Positions 39,633 to 51,706 of a DNA stretch of 64,000 nt are shown piece after piece. Each line of letters starts with the position of its first letter. The first letter of the stretch is position 1. A program made the translations under genes and the position numbers. Below the pieces are notes generated by a model that was given only the letters and a program-made list of their open reading frames with translations, made no database searches and was not told the DNA's origin. This DNA is from Daphnia carinata (lineage: Eukaryota; Arthropoda; Branchiopoda; Diplostraca; Daphniidae): positions 1,798,001 to 1,862,000 of the forward strand of contig NC_081339.1 of the NCBI RefSeq assembly GCF_022539665.2, given 5' to 3'.

Positions 39633-41606
39633 TCAGTGATTTGCCAACTTCGACAATGACATTTTCCCTCGGCGACTATCTATAATACGGAAAATTGCTT
39701 CATACCTATTAAAAGAAGAAGAGGCATTTTTTAAAATCCAAGTGTTAAGGAAATAATAAAATTACAAGAACTGGAACAAGAAAAATATTATCTACCAAGT
39801 TGATAGTTTGGTATTCAGCATGAGGTCATCAAATGTGCGTGTTCCTAGTTACGATATTTAACATTAATTCAAGAAAAGTATAAAAATGAAAGGGAATCGT
39901 AAGCATTATAAATACTACGATAGAAATCGTAATTTGAAAAAAAAAATACCATCAATGCTGCTGATACATCCGTAGACTGCTAGATCTGCAAGGTTTGGCT
40001 CATCCCCACCAAGAAAGGGAGTACCTTTTGCATTGACAGCTGTCAAAAAATAGTTGACTTCATTGTACAAGGATTGGCGGGCATCATCCATTAAATTATG
40101 GCGCTTTTTCAGGCGCTTGCCGATGACATACATAACGGCAGCACCCACGTATATCACCATTTGCCTCTCCCACGGTGAAAAAATGTGCTCCCAGTCACCG
40201 TTCTGCATGACAAGTTCATAAATGTTAAAAGTATAAATCTCTATGGTCAGCTTTCCAAATCAAAAATTGTCATTCGTTTTTTATTACTTTAGAAAACATA
40301 TTGAATGCTTCTAAGGCTTCTTCCCAAGTTCGATAGATATTCGGCGATAGCCTATTAACGAAAATTATTGCACGTCGGCTTTTTTTTTAATGAACAGTGG
40401 TGCATCATACTTACGTGTGCATCAGGACATCATCGCTCCATTTACGCCAACGACGTTCTTCCCTGAAACAAGAATGTAACTATAAAACACGGAAAACTTT
40501 TGGCGGAAAAGTCTAAAGGTTACTTAAGCGCAAGACTGTTTGAAGTAACTGAACAAATGGGATTTTCTTACACAATGCTCTCCTTGCTGCGTCCAGCCGG
40601 TTCCTTTTCACCAAACATCAAGAAGTACCGATTCATTATTTCTGAACCTTTTTTTCCGTCAGCGTCTTGAAAGTCAACTTGAGGATAGTATTTGACAATT
40701 TTCTGAAGGTCTTGTAGGTCATCTTCCAAATAGGAGGCTAAAGATGATATGATCATACTGCTGTCATTGAGTTGCTAAAGGAAAGATAGTGAACATGGTA
40801 GCACTGTAAAGGCAACTTTTAGGGACTTTTACCTGGTAGCCTTCTTCTCCTTTAACTATAACAATTGGTACTTTTTTATATGCAGACCAGCTAAGTTGTT
40901 TTTTTGTAACTGGATTTACTTCAACAACATCGTAAGATAGACCGGTATAATCCAGGAAGGCCCGCACTTTCTTGCAGAAAGGGCATCTAATATTGAGACA
41001 AGATGAATTTACAGTGAAAAGTGGAAATAAACTTTTTTCTTACGGTTCATATTGAAACAATGTTAGCTGCAAATTCTTGGTATCTCTAGAGCCTATAACC
41101 TGAAAAGAAAACAAACTACTGTTTACAGGGTAATGGTTTTGTTAACATTTTTATTTTTTCAACGTTACCGTCTTGGCAATGAAATCTATGGGTGGAGGTT
41201 CAGAGAACAAGAGGCTATTGTCTGAGTCTAAATTTGCAATAGGAACTAACTTGTTTCTCACATTTTTGTTATAGACATACCCAAGGCCAATTAGAGCTCC
41301 TAGGCCAAATCCCACAATCAACAACTTAACTTTGCTGGAGCCTTTTTTAGCACCATCTGCCTTTGCATCTGACTGAAAATTCTGTTGAGTGAAGGATCTT
41401 CTTAGTTTGCAGGAATATCCTGGGTTGTTGAAAGTATATGAAACTGACAACAGCAGTGGTCTTCGTTTGTAGTTTTCAAGAAGCGTTAGGCGATGAAATG
41501 GAACGGAACTGAGGTGGCGATACCTACTAAGATTACTAAATTCTAACAGTTCCTCCGGATGACCACGAAGCGATCGAGAAAAGTTTCGACAAAGTGGAAA
41601 AAACAT
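39633..41606 (-). CDS. PTGES2: Membrane-associated prostaglandin E synthase 2
   Basis: PTGES2 family: N-terminal membrane anchor, glutaredoxin-like domain and GST-C-like domain; the mammalian enzyme isomerises PGH2 to PGE2 and binds haem and glutathione. Nine exons, all phase-consistent, 445 residues: 41169-41606, 41044-41099, 40833-40986, 40572-40774, 40415-40462, 40288-40351, 39950-40202, 39796-39844, 39633-39705. The ATG at 41606 opens a basic, Arg/Ser-rich leader that could target mitochondria; a membrane helix follows at about residues 94-110 (KLLIVGFGLGALIGLGYVY). The catalytic motif YEPCPFCKKVRAF (Cys-x-x-Cys) and the partner motif KKVPIVIVKG are intact. Later blocks SPNIYRTWEEALEAF, VMYVIGKRLKKRHNL and FLGGDEPNLADLAVYG match the family. 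No lesion seen. Divergent from Rop, 1.3 kb apart. Confidence 0.96.
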
Positions 41607-42942
41607 GTCTATACAAATTGCTAAAAGTTACTAAATGTTTTCAGCAACAATCCTCGTTTATCGACCGGTTACTTTATTTGGACGGCAGCAGACGAGAGAG
41701 ACAGGAAAATCGAATGAAATTCATTGCATAAGATGTTGCCAAATCTTCTATTACTCCTACGATGGCGCCAGAGGCTGGTAAGAGGACTCAGAGCCATATA
41801 GTACATAAAGTACTGTACAGTATGTAGGCCTATAACAGTTGTATATACTTTTAACTTGTCGATGAATATCATTGTTCATACATACTTAAGTAAAAAAATT
41901 TTTTTTTTAATATCAAGAATATCTTTTTGCAATTAGGAGAGCAGAAAGTTATCCTGTACTCTTGTTTCCAATGTTATGGCTTACGCGAGTTATTATGTCT
42001 GAAATTAAAATATGTAATTCAGATTGATACAAACGTACGTGTCATCCATGGTATTGATGATAGGAGACCTAAAGCTACCTGCTTAAGTAGACATGTATAA
42101 TTTCGGATATTTTCATTACGCTAGTGTTATACTATATGGTCTGCGTTATGCCAACAAAGGTATTTTGTGGCTTCATATAAAGCAAGGTAATATTGGCTCA
42201 ACATGTAACGATTATCCAGATAGAGTGTGACGGCTATGATTCTGTGGCCAAAATAATTTTTGTAAAACCATCTAGATCCCCTATTGTTCTGATTAAATAG
42301 AGTAGTAAAAATCGTGGTTTCATTTTGTTTGCCCTTAGTCCTCAACATGTTGTGTGGCACTTCCATTAGATTTAAGTGATTATCATTTGTTATTGGTTTT
42401 GTTCATGAATTTGATGTGAGCTTGATAGCAATATGAAGTGTAACTTCATTAGCAAACTCTTAGCTATTCTTCGGGATGCTAATATGCGGAGTCTGGTGAT
42501 AGAATCCTGTACACCCCGAAAAAAAAAGATACTGATACAAGGAAGAAGTTCTACTTCGGTGTCGGTCTGTTGATAAAGTTGAGTTTTTTGTCGCTAGGAA
42601 ACGCTAGATACATGACGCGATTCACCACGCCCAAACCTATCCCACCATTCTCGTTACTTTTGTGAATAGACTATGCGAACGCGTTCGGCCTTAAATAGTC
42701 CAGCGTTCGGTATTGCTGCACCCGCTGAAGGTGTGTCGACCTACCCAAATCAACCCAAAGAATACTCGCATCTCAAATTTAGTTTACATTCACAAATAGT
42801 AGTATCCTGAAGTGCATTGATTGGCTGCTGGGTTTTAACGTTAATCATAGTTCGTGAGAAGTCGGCCAAGTGGTGTTTGCCTTGTGTTTCGTGAAGGGAC
42901 AACGAGTGGGTCGTCCTCTTGAAGGGAAGAACAATAACGAAA
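41607..42942. other. Divergent intergenic region, PTGES2 and Rop promoters
   Basis: Holds both promoters and the 5' UTR of Rop. No TATA box stands out at either side. ORFs here (for example 42127-42366 minus) have no recognisable domain. The last 100 bases before the Rop ATG are GC-richer and free of stops in one frame, as expected of a 5' UTR. Confidence 0.5.
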
Positions 42943-45802
42943 ATGCTGAAAACAACAGTTGGACAAAGTAAGTTTGTAAATAAAGTTTTAAAAATACTAC
43001 TGACTAAATGGATAAGTGTAACCTGGACAATAAAGTCTTGGTTTTTAATGCTATGTGCTCTTGAAAATACTGCTTCCGTTTGCGTTAATTGTCAAAAAAT
43101 CTGACTTATCGATCGGGAGCCTAATGACGTCACACACCCTTGTCTGAGGAATATTAAATCCTCTCTACATTCTCCCTTTTGGATATTTCTTATTGGTTTA
43201 GAGATTTCAAAAGGCCCTTATAATCTGATTATTCGAAATTTGCAGTTTGGACTAAGAATTTGTATTTTTGCTAATGTAGCTAAAGTACATTCTTTTGTTT
43301 CCATTCATTGCAGAGATTATGCAAGATGTCATCCGTTCAAACAGGAAAACATCAGGAACTGGAGGTGGCACAGATTGGCGTATTCTTCTGGTTGATCAAT
43401 TATCAATGAGGATGGTGTCTGCATGCTGCAAAATGCATGAAATTGCTTCTGAAGGAATCACATGTAAGTGTCCTGTTTACATTTATGTATTGGTTGGACA
43501 ACAAAGAGTCTTAACATCATTTTTATTTTAGTGGTAGAAGATCTAAACAAAAAGCGTGAGCCATTACCTGCCATGGAAGCCATTTATCTCATTACTCCTT
43601 GTGACAATTCTGTGAGAGGATTGATGAATGATTTCCTTTCACCTAGCCGTGCCAAATACAAATGTGCCCATGTTTTCTTTACTGAAGGTAGAAGTTTTGT
43701 GAATTGGTTTTGTTGTAATCTAACCTAAGTTTACTTTTCAAGCGTGTGCTGAGGAGTTGTTCAATGAAGTTTGCAAACATCCGGTGTCTAAGTTCATAAA
43801 AACTCTGAAGGAAATCAACATTGCGTTCCTCCCTTATGAGTCGCAGGTAATTTCTCTTTATCGCGTCTAAGTGATTGGCGTTTGATAATATTATTTTTTG
43901 TTGTAGGTCTTTTCGTTGGATAACCGCGATGCGTTTCAGTACTACTTTAATCCGCAAAAATCGCAAGGACGTACAGCGGAGATGGAACGCACTGCTGAAC
44001 AGATAGCAACTCTTTGTGCTACTTTAGGCGAATATCCCACCATTCGCTACAGAGTGTAAGATACATTCATGTTATTCAATATCAATTCTTTTTCTAGCTA
44101 TCAACATCTTTTTTAATTTATAGAGATTACGATCGTAATGCCGAACTTGCCCAACTGGTTCAACATAAACTCGATGCCTATAAAGCTGACGAACCAACCA
44201 TGGGAGAAGGTGGGTCTCACGATGTTCTTAAACGAGATATTCAATTTTAATCGTATGAATCTCTTTAGGGCCAGAGAAAGCACGCTCACAGCTGATCATT
44301 CTCGATCGAGGATTCGATTGTGTTTCTCCAATGCTTCATGAATTGACGTTGCAGGCTATGGCGTATGATTTGCTTCCTATTGAAAACGACGTCTACAAGT
44401 TCGTAGCACCATGAATTTTTGGACCAAAAAAACATACTTAATTTCTATTATGACTCAGATACGAAAGCACAGCCGGTGGACCGGAGAGGGAAGTATTACT
44501 TGACGAAAATGACGATTTGTGGGTTGAATTGCGTCATCAGCATATAGCGGTCGTCTCGACGTAAAACATTTCTATTTTTTTTATGTCGGCAATAATAAGT
44601 GTTAAAAAAAAAAACATCTTTCATAGAAATGTTACGAAGAATATGAAAAAGTTCACGGAATCAAAGCGAATGCCAGCAGGCGACAAGTCTTCTATGAAAG
44701 ATCTATCCCAAATGATTAAAAAAATGCCGCAATACCAGAAAGAGTTGTCCAAATATGGAACCCATCTTCATCTTGCGGAGGACTGTATGAAGTGCTATCA
44801 AGGAAATGTTGATAAGTTATGCAAAGTGGAGCAGGTACTTTCAATTTAATTAATTTCTTTCGAAATATTTAAAAAAATTATTCCCTGTTTGAACCTATCA
44901 TAAATTATGCTTTGGATTTAGGATCTAGCCATGGGAACTGATGCCGAAGGAGAAAAAATTAAGGATCACATGCGCAACATCGTACCCATTCTTCTGGACA
45001 CAAAAGTCAGCAACTTTGACAAAATTCGGATCATTCTACTCTACATTCTATCTAAGAATGGCATTTCGGAAGAAAATCTTACCAAACTTATTCAACATGC
45101 CCAAATCCCTCCCAACGAGCGTAGCATAATAATTAATATGGCTTTGTTAGGTCTAAATGTTGTAGTCGACGTAAAAAAAAAAAAGAATTCCTACTGAATT
45201 GAAGTATCAGTTTTAATTTTGACTGTCGAATTTTGATTTTTAGGGCAACCGTAAAAAAATTCACCAGATCACTCGCAAAGAACGCATCACAGAGCAAACT
45301 TACCAAATGTCCCGTTGGACTCCCATATTAAAAGATATCGCCGAAGATGCTATCGAAGACAAGTTGGATCAAAGACATTTTCCATTTCTGGCCGGCCGTC
45401 CTGCTGCCCCTGTCTCAAGAAATGCTCCTCCGAGGTAACCACTTCGTCTATTCAGTTGTCGCAAAAAAATTATGTGTATCTTGTTTGTTTTTGTTCTTAC
45501 CAGTGCGCGGTATTGGCACAAGGACAAATCTCAACAGAATGTGAGAAATGTTCCTCGCATCATTATTTTCGTAATGGGAGGAGCTTCCTATTCTGAAATG
45601 AGGTCGGCATATGAAGTGACGAATGCCGTCAAGAACTGGGAAGTCATTGTCGGTCAGTACCTTTTGCTGCTACGTTTATTTTTGTTTTGTTTTAAATGAG
45701 CACATCACTGATTGTGTTTGGAATTTGCTCGTAGGTTCAACTCACCTTTTGACTCCGGAGAGCTTCCTTAATGACCTTAAGGAACTGAGTAACGGCAACT
45801 GA
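42943..45802 (+). CDS. Rop: Rop / syntaxin-binding protein 1 (Sec1/Munc18 family)
   Basis: SM protein that clasps syntaxin and templates SNARE assembly in synaptic and general exocytosis at the plasma membrane. Thirteen coding exons, all phase-checked, give 588 residues, the usual length: 42943-42967, 43314-43463, 43532-43687, 43743-43846, 43907-44055, 44124-44209, 44269-44398, 44459-44560, 44627-44834, 44922-45170, 45244-45434, 45504-45652, 45735-45802. Diagnostic blocks in order: [216 protein letters not shown]. It resembles insect Rop more than vertebrate Munc18-2/3. Exon 1 carries only eight full codons. No damage seen. Confidence 0.98.
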
Positions 45803-46905
45803 AACGTTTCACGCTTTTTGGACGAATAGAAAAAGAAAATCGCGTAGTACATCGGTTGTCTCGTGGAAACAAACGTCGTCAAACGTTGTTCAAAATTTTT
45901 TTGTGTTTGTAGCCTTCTTTTGATGCCCGATTGTTGTCCTTAAATCCGTTATCGACGGAATTCGTGGTCGTGCCTCGGCGCGCTACGTCTACTCCCAGTT
46001 TTCTATTGGATCCTTTACGTACTTTCTAATCCTTATTATCGTTACTATTAAAGCTAGTATTTAATTATTGTATCACGCATCATATGAGCTTTCCTAGCTT
46101 TACAGTAGTTGAGTATTTGGCATTTGGAACTGTTTTATTGATCAGTCTTTAGATGTGATTGCAAACCCGTTTACTGATTTTCGCAAAATGTGCAGTCATA
46201 CAGTACGTTAGAGTCCTAGTCTATGACGGCAAAGTGCGGATGTTTTTTCCCCCATCATAACTAGTCGCATTCACCCCTATCTAAAGTCGCTTCCTATTAT
46301 CTCACATTTCGGCGTACGTCTTTGAGCATTATTATTCACATACATTCCATAAATCCGTGTTCGTTCAACCTTAGTACTTGTCGAAAGGCGTTGTAATTAG
46401 GTGGGTAATACGTAGACGGAACCTTGGCTCCGAGTTGCTGTAGATTGGATCACCTGTTTTATTAGCAATGGTTCATCAATTGTTGTTTAAATGAGTCAAA
46501 CAAAAAACAAAAAAAAAATCAAATAAAAATACAACGTGCTTTCGAAAGTCTAGATACGTATCTCTCAATATGCTGAGGCAAGGTAACGAATTCTAAAAGT
46601 AAAATTTAACAGAAAAATCAAGGAAAACGTGCTTGCACTGCTATTGTTTCCTCTTCTAGTTTACCCTCCGCATTGCATCGATGACCGTCGGCGTAAACGC
46701 AGGATATTATCCACATCGCTTACGACGGAGATGGGACCTACGTTAACGAAAGGCCAAGATACGTAAGGAAACATTGCGCTGTCCTGTGAAAAGCTAGTGT
46801 GCGAACAAATACGGTGCACAGAATGTTGACCGTTAGAACGAAAACTGTAGAAACAAACTTCAATGTGTTCGATCTATGTCGTTGTGTAATACGCTTATCT
46901 TTGAG

Positions 46906-46911
46906 AATAAA
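46906..46911 (+). terminator. Likely distal poly(A) signal of Rop
   Basis: AATAAA about 1.1 kb after the Rop stop. An earlier AATAAA at 46522-46527 could be a proximal site. The sequence between holds no other gene, consistent with a long 3' UTR. Confidence 0.45.
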
Positions 46912-47027
46912 AGTTGATTACAATTCGCGAAAACGGCAACATTTATCAGACGACTAATCTAGTACCAGATTCCATCGGAAGTGATATTAGTCATGAATAA
47001 ATAAAGCTGGAACGAACATAAACAACG

Positions 47028-47255
47028 CTAAGGAATGCCGGCCTAGGTAGGTATCACGCGTCGCAATAGGATTCCGCGTGGTTGCGCCATCATGACCCGA
47101 GATGAGGCCTGAATGTCCTGTGGTGGACAGGTCGAGACTACCTGCTTCAGGTAATCCTCCTAGGTTTACTTTTAGTAAGGACATCTGGTCTGCTTTTTGA
47201 ATCATATCGAGAGGGATAACAATTTTATAAATTAAAAATAACTGATTTTTACTTA
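47028..47255 (-). repeat. Diverged repeat pair, copy 1, coding-like on minus
   Basis: Roughly 225 bases repeated 600 bases away (47631-47853), about three quarters identical by eye. On the minus strand it reads MSLLKVNLGGLPEAGSLD and STTGHSGLISGHDG within an open frame at 46987-47358. AG before and GT inside the block (CAAAAAGCAG, GAAGCAGGTAGT) could be splice sites. No family recognised. Confidence 0.65.
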
Positions 47256-47630
47256 AGTATAACTGACAACGCTGAACATGCTCTATGTACAGCATAGGCT
47301 TATGTAAGGAATACGGCTGGCCGTTCCTTACACTTACATTGAAATAAGCCCCGCCCACTTTGAATCGGGCACCTAAAACAATACACTATTACGTCATATA
47401 ATACACAAATTGAATACATTATTTTAAATTAACGAGAAAAATAGTTATTTCATCTTTACAAAATTTATGCGCATCATACAGTTCATTATTTGTTTTTTCG
47501 ATAAATGTTTTCAGATTATTATGAAAGAAAGAAAATCGATGAATATCTGCATTTCTAGCAGCATCCATTTTTGAGCTGAATACTTCCGTATAAAAGGGAT
47601 GCCATTCACACTTTACGTTGGGGTGGCCAG

Positions 47631-47853
47631 GGAATACCGGCCACGACCTAGGTGGATATCACGCGTCGCAATAAGATTCCGCGTGATTGATCCCTTCATT
47701 ACCCGTGATGTGGGCCGAATGTTCCGTGGTTGACATGTCGGTACTACCTGCTTCAGGTAATCCTCCTAGGTTTATTTTTAATAAGGACATCTAGTCTGCT
47801 TTTTGAATTATACTGCGAGGGTTGCAACTAACTAAAATTAGCTGATTAATACC
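47631..47853 (-). repeat. Diverged repeat pair, copy 2
   Basis: Minus strand reads MSLLKINLGGLPEAGSTD and STTEHSAHITGNEG. The changes from copy 1 are mostly silent or conservative (Val/Ile, Leu/Met, Ser/Thr, Asp/Glu). A one-base length difference near 47690 then shifts the frame and a stop follows. Confidence 0.65.
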
Positions 47854-47859
47854 TGCTTC

Positions 47860-49680
47860 ATTATTGCATTTTGAAACGTGAATTTAAGTTTGCAACCATC
47901 ACTATAAAAGCTGAAAGTAAAATGCAAATTACATTTCGTTTGTTGAATCACGATCAGTGAACACAAAAAAGATGCCGCCATGCAGTGGTGCCTTCGGCAC
48001 AAGAATGTCTCATTACACAACTTTTTAATGACTATTTCATGTCTCTCGACCGCTTCTTTCACTTGGCGATTGATCAAGAACATCATCAGGTGATTGTCCG
48101 CAAATGAAATCTAATCGACTAAAGAAAGCAGATTGCTTAACAGACTACTACGCACACAGAGTTTATCCATCAAGCCTGCCCCACAAAAAAATGACAGGCG
48201 TATTTCAATGTTGTAGAATGATACAATTTAACATAATGGTGAGTACAGGGAAAATGCATACTCCGCAAGAGTCCTTGACTTTAGTTCTAACAATGGAAGT
48301 AGTGAATTCAAATCAATTACGGCTCATGGTGAATTCATCATCACTTGCGAAACTACGTGTTCTCGAATACGGTGAGGGATTACGTTATAGTTACCCAACG
48401 TTACTGTTGAAAAATTTTCCTTGTGACGTGTACCACGAAGGCGTCTGTTAGAAATAAGGGCGAGAAAATAATGTCTAACTAGTGTTGCGTAACAGAAGTC
48501 GCGACTCAGGTATGAAAGAAATGTTTCCCGGTCCCATTTTGGGGCACTCGATGTCGTTTCTTTTGCTCTTTGGCTTTCCCGGTTGTTTTTTATTTTTGTC
48601 CGTGGCTTGTGGGTCGTTTGTTTGCTTTGCTTCGAGGCAATGCGAATAAGTGTGAAATGGCCACTTGCGTGACAGGAACATATCATCAATGGAGTTGACA
48701 AAGTATAATCTGATACTTTTGCCCGAAAGACAGCGCTCCACGGCCTGTAACTGTGGTGCTACCGATCGGCACTGGTACGACGTTATATTGTTTGTCTTTC
48801 CTAATTTTGTATTACAAAGTATAAGGGTATCGTCTTACATAATAAAACGAAATCTATTGCATCCATTTAAGTTAAAAATTCAACAAACAAGCTTATGATA
48901 TCTCATACGGTACTCTTTTCATACAGTACAAAGTTATACAGACAAGATGATAAATTTGTCATCAGTTATGTGTGTTACCATGTTCTCGGCAGTTTCGCTT
49001 AGAAATAAATAGGACGTAGTGAGTCAACCACCGTCACCCAGGTAACGATCGTCAAATTGTCAATGGCATAACTGTGCATCAAACTTGACAAGAAACTGAA
49101 CAAGTAGTAACATCTCAATAATAAATCCGGTGCCGGTATGTGCGAGGTCACACCGGTGGTCAAGTTCCGCGTGTACGGTAAATTATTGCGTACATTATAA
49201 AAATACCTAGAGTAATTTTTGTTGGATGCGATTATTGTCTTGCCTATACACGTCCATGCCAACCTGAAGTTCGTCACTGCGAACTTGCTGCGAATCAATC
49301 TTCCTGTTGATGACGAACATAATGGCGAGAATAGAGGAAAACAATAAACCAACGACATTCACATATAGAAAGTGTTTTCATCCGTTTGTTTTGTACACCA
49401 TGTGTTAATTAAATAACAAATATTGTTTAACAATCAACAAACGAAACGAAAAAAAAAAATATTTAATAAACCCATCAGACAAAATTGATTGCACCGCTAC
49501 ATGGATAAGTAGTCCAATATTATATATAACAGTTTCACGAACTCAGACACCAAATTTTTTGTTTGACTCTCGTCCAGGCCGATAACCGTTATAAATGAGA
49601 AACCTCTGACCTGGTTTGCTAGTAGGTTGAAAAGACGATATCCCTCGAATGCATATCCCTTGTATACACTCATCGAGAGA
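47860..49680. other. No gene recognised
   Basis: Short ORFs on both strands (48104-48451, 48324-48701, 48999-49358) have no domain, no repeat structure and no splice pairing that I can support. Confidence 0.45.
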
Positions 49681-49726
49681 GTATCATTTTCCTTGGTGAT
49701 GACTGATGGATACCCACATGGCCATT

Positions 49727-49962
49727 CTACAATACTCCGGGGCCTTCGTTGCGTAGTATTTGGGAGCATCGGTGTAATAGCTTGGAGTAGCGTATGCTGT
49801 CGTGTAATACTCGGCCTTGTTCGCGGTGTAGTATTCAGGAGCCTTGGTGGTGTAGTAGGACGCCAGAGCAGTGTAGTAGGACGCCAGAGTGGTGTAGTCC
49901 AGAAGAAAACGAGCCCATCGGTCCACTCACGGACTCACCAGCCATCAAAGATACAACAGCAG
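49727..49962 (-). pseudogene. Tyr-rich repeat protein pseudogene, truncated
   Basis: Short relative of the gene at 51707-52654. The minus strand begins AAVVSLMAGESVSGPMGS, matching the other gene's AVVSLMAGQAMGGPMGS, then loses two bases where that gene has GGATACTACACC, shifting frame. It continues in the new frame with YYTTKAPEYYTANKAEYYTT, YATPSYYTDAPKYYATKAPE and then unrelated sequence. No start codon is in frame with the leader: TAA lies just upstream. It is a 5' fragment of about 80 codons, not a functional gene. Confidence 0.8.
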
Positions 49963-49969
49963 CATTGTG

Positions 49970-51300
49970 GCATAGTTAGCTACAAGTGGAAAACGAATGC
50001 GATTTAATAAATGAATCAAACAGAGGGCCTTATCAAAATGATGCAACTATTTGAAGGAAAAGTCAAAACTCATTGAAAGAATCTACCACGAATTTATTAG
50101 TCAAACGTGTTATTAAGTTTGAAAATGTGATACTTACCCATGATTGCAAGATAATGTAGACTTGATAGGGAACAGCTGTGTGAAACTCGATTTACTACCG
50201 TTGCTGTTCCATGAGCCCACTCGACGTATTCCATATTTGTTTTGTCCTCATTTTTTAAGAATTTTGCACCCCTAATGCATGCCACTAGCCTGTGGCATTG
50301 ATAATAACAAATGAGGTATAATATTTTAACCCGTCCTTTGATGACGGTGTCATGCACCTGAAGGCATTCTCTTCCCTTTCGGCCGTTGGTAATTGCGATT
50401 GAACTTCACATAATATTTAACTAAGGTATTCTCCACTGCTACGCAAACCGCAAGCCTTTTGCCTTGATTTTTACCAATTTGTAGGGTGGAAAAAGATATG
50501 TCCTGTAATGATAACGCGATGTCAAGCCTAGAATTACAGGTTTAACAATAAATGACGAAAATGAATAATGACGATCCTAAATTGGCTTCAACTTATTTTT
50601 TCCTCATAGTTGCATAATATAACACCCAGCCTATGCATGAACACATTAATTCCAATATCGGCCGCAAGGTGATATGGAGGATTTTTGCGTATCATTAACG
50701 GTGCGTGATACCACACCCTAATTCGTGAGTGCTAGATAATAATTGAAAATTAGAAAACTTTAGCTAAGGTTTTTTTTTTATTACTGCGTTGAATGATTTC
50801 ACCACTATCTTCTTGATAATGTTCATTTATCGCATTGTATAATAGTTTCTCAGAATTTAAATGAGAGTTAGTTATACGACATGTCATTCAAGTGCTTAGC
50901 GCAACCATTTTGAATATTTTCCTAATAACTAAAATAAGAACTGGCAAACCGAAACTTCTACCTTTGACGAATATTGGAGCAGCAGATTTATAAATACCCA
51001 TGATATAGTTCTTATTAATGTCCTAATGCATAATTGTGTTCAGAAATGAAAAAGTTGTACCAACACAAATTGAAATCGCCTTCATTCTCTTTTTATGATA
51101 CAGAATAAAAATAAGTGAATTTGGTAACGACATTATAGCTGTATTCAACATTTCATTTAGAAACCAAATTCGGTTAACTAGTTAATGCATAAATACATGG
51201 CAGGGAAATATTCATTTTGGAACGAGGACTGCAGATAATAGAACAAAATCTAATTTTCCACGAGCTTGACCTCATCGAGCTTGACGGACAACGCAATTTT
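49970..51300. other. Spacer between the two Tyr-rich copies
   Basis: AT-rich, no recognisable coding region. A minus-strand ATGGGTAAGTATC at about 50142-50154 looks like a tiny first coding exon with a strong donor and could be the old first exon of the 49.7 kb pseudogene, but nothing confirms it. Confidence 0.35.
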
Positions 51301-51305
51301 CACGA

Positions 51306-51706
51306 TTAATAGTACTTCAGTGGCTCCGTGGAATAGCTGGGAGTTGCATAGGTTGTCGTCTAATAAGCTGGAGCCTCGGTGTAGTAACTAGGAGCGGCAT
51401 AAGTGGTAGTGTAGTACTCTGGTGCTTTTGTGGTGTAGTATTTGGGGGCTTCAGTTTGGTAGTAGCTTGGAACTGAGTAGTACTTCTGTGCCTCGGTATA
51501 GTAGCTAGGAGTGGCATAGTTATTTGTGTAGTATATCGGAGCTTCAGTGTAATAACTTGGTGCAGCATACGTTGTGGTGTAGTACTCGGGAGCCTTCGTA
51601 GTGTAGTACTGTGTGGCCTCACTCTTGTAATACGTGGTGGCCTCAGCATAGTAAGCTGGAGCTGCGTAAGTGGTTGCGTAATATTCAGCTTTCTAGTGTA
51701 ATACTC
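51306..51706 (-). pseudogene. Damaged 3' continuation of the Tyr-rich repeat gene
   Basis: Beyond the TAA that closes the 315-codon frame, the repeats go on: after one more EYYT unit a one-base loss shifts frame, and the new frame reads KAEYYATTYAAPAYYAEATT, APEYYTTTYAAPSYYTEAP, YYTNNYATPSYYTEAQKYY and so on to a terminal TEPLKYY and stop at 51306. A TAG at 51360-51362 replaces a Tyr codon. So at least three lesions separate this tail from the upstream frame. It is either a decaying 3' third or, less likely, an artefact of assembling repeats. Confidence 0.75.

Noticed and set aside
42580-42600. GTCGCTAGGAAACG as an RFX X-box in the PTGES2/Rop promoter
   Set aside because: Only one half-site fits the consensus and neither gene is a typical ciliary target.
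47041-47820. Repeat pair as a CRISPR-like array
   Set aside because: Only two long diverged copies in a eukaryotic genome; no regular short repeats or spacers.
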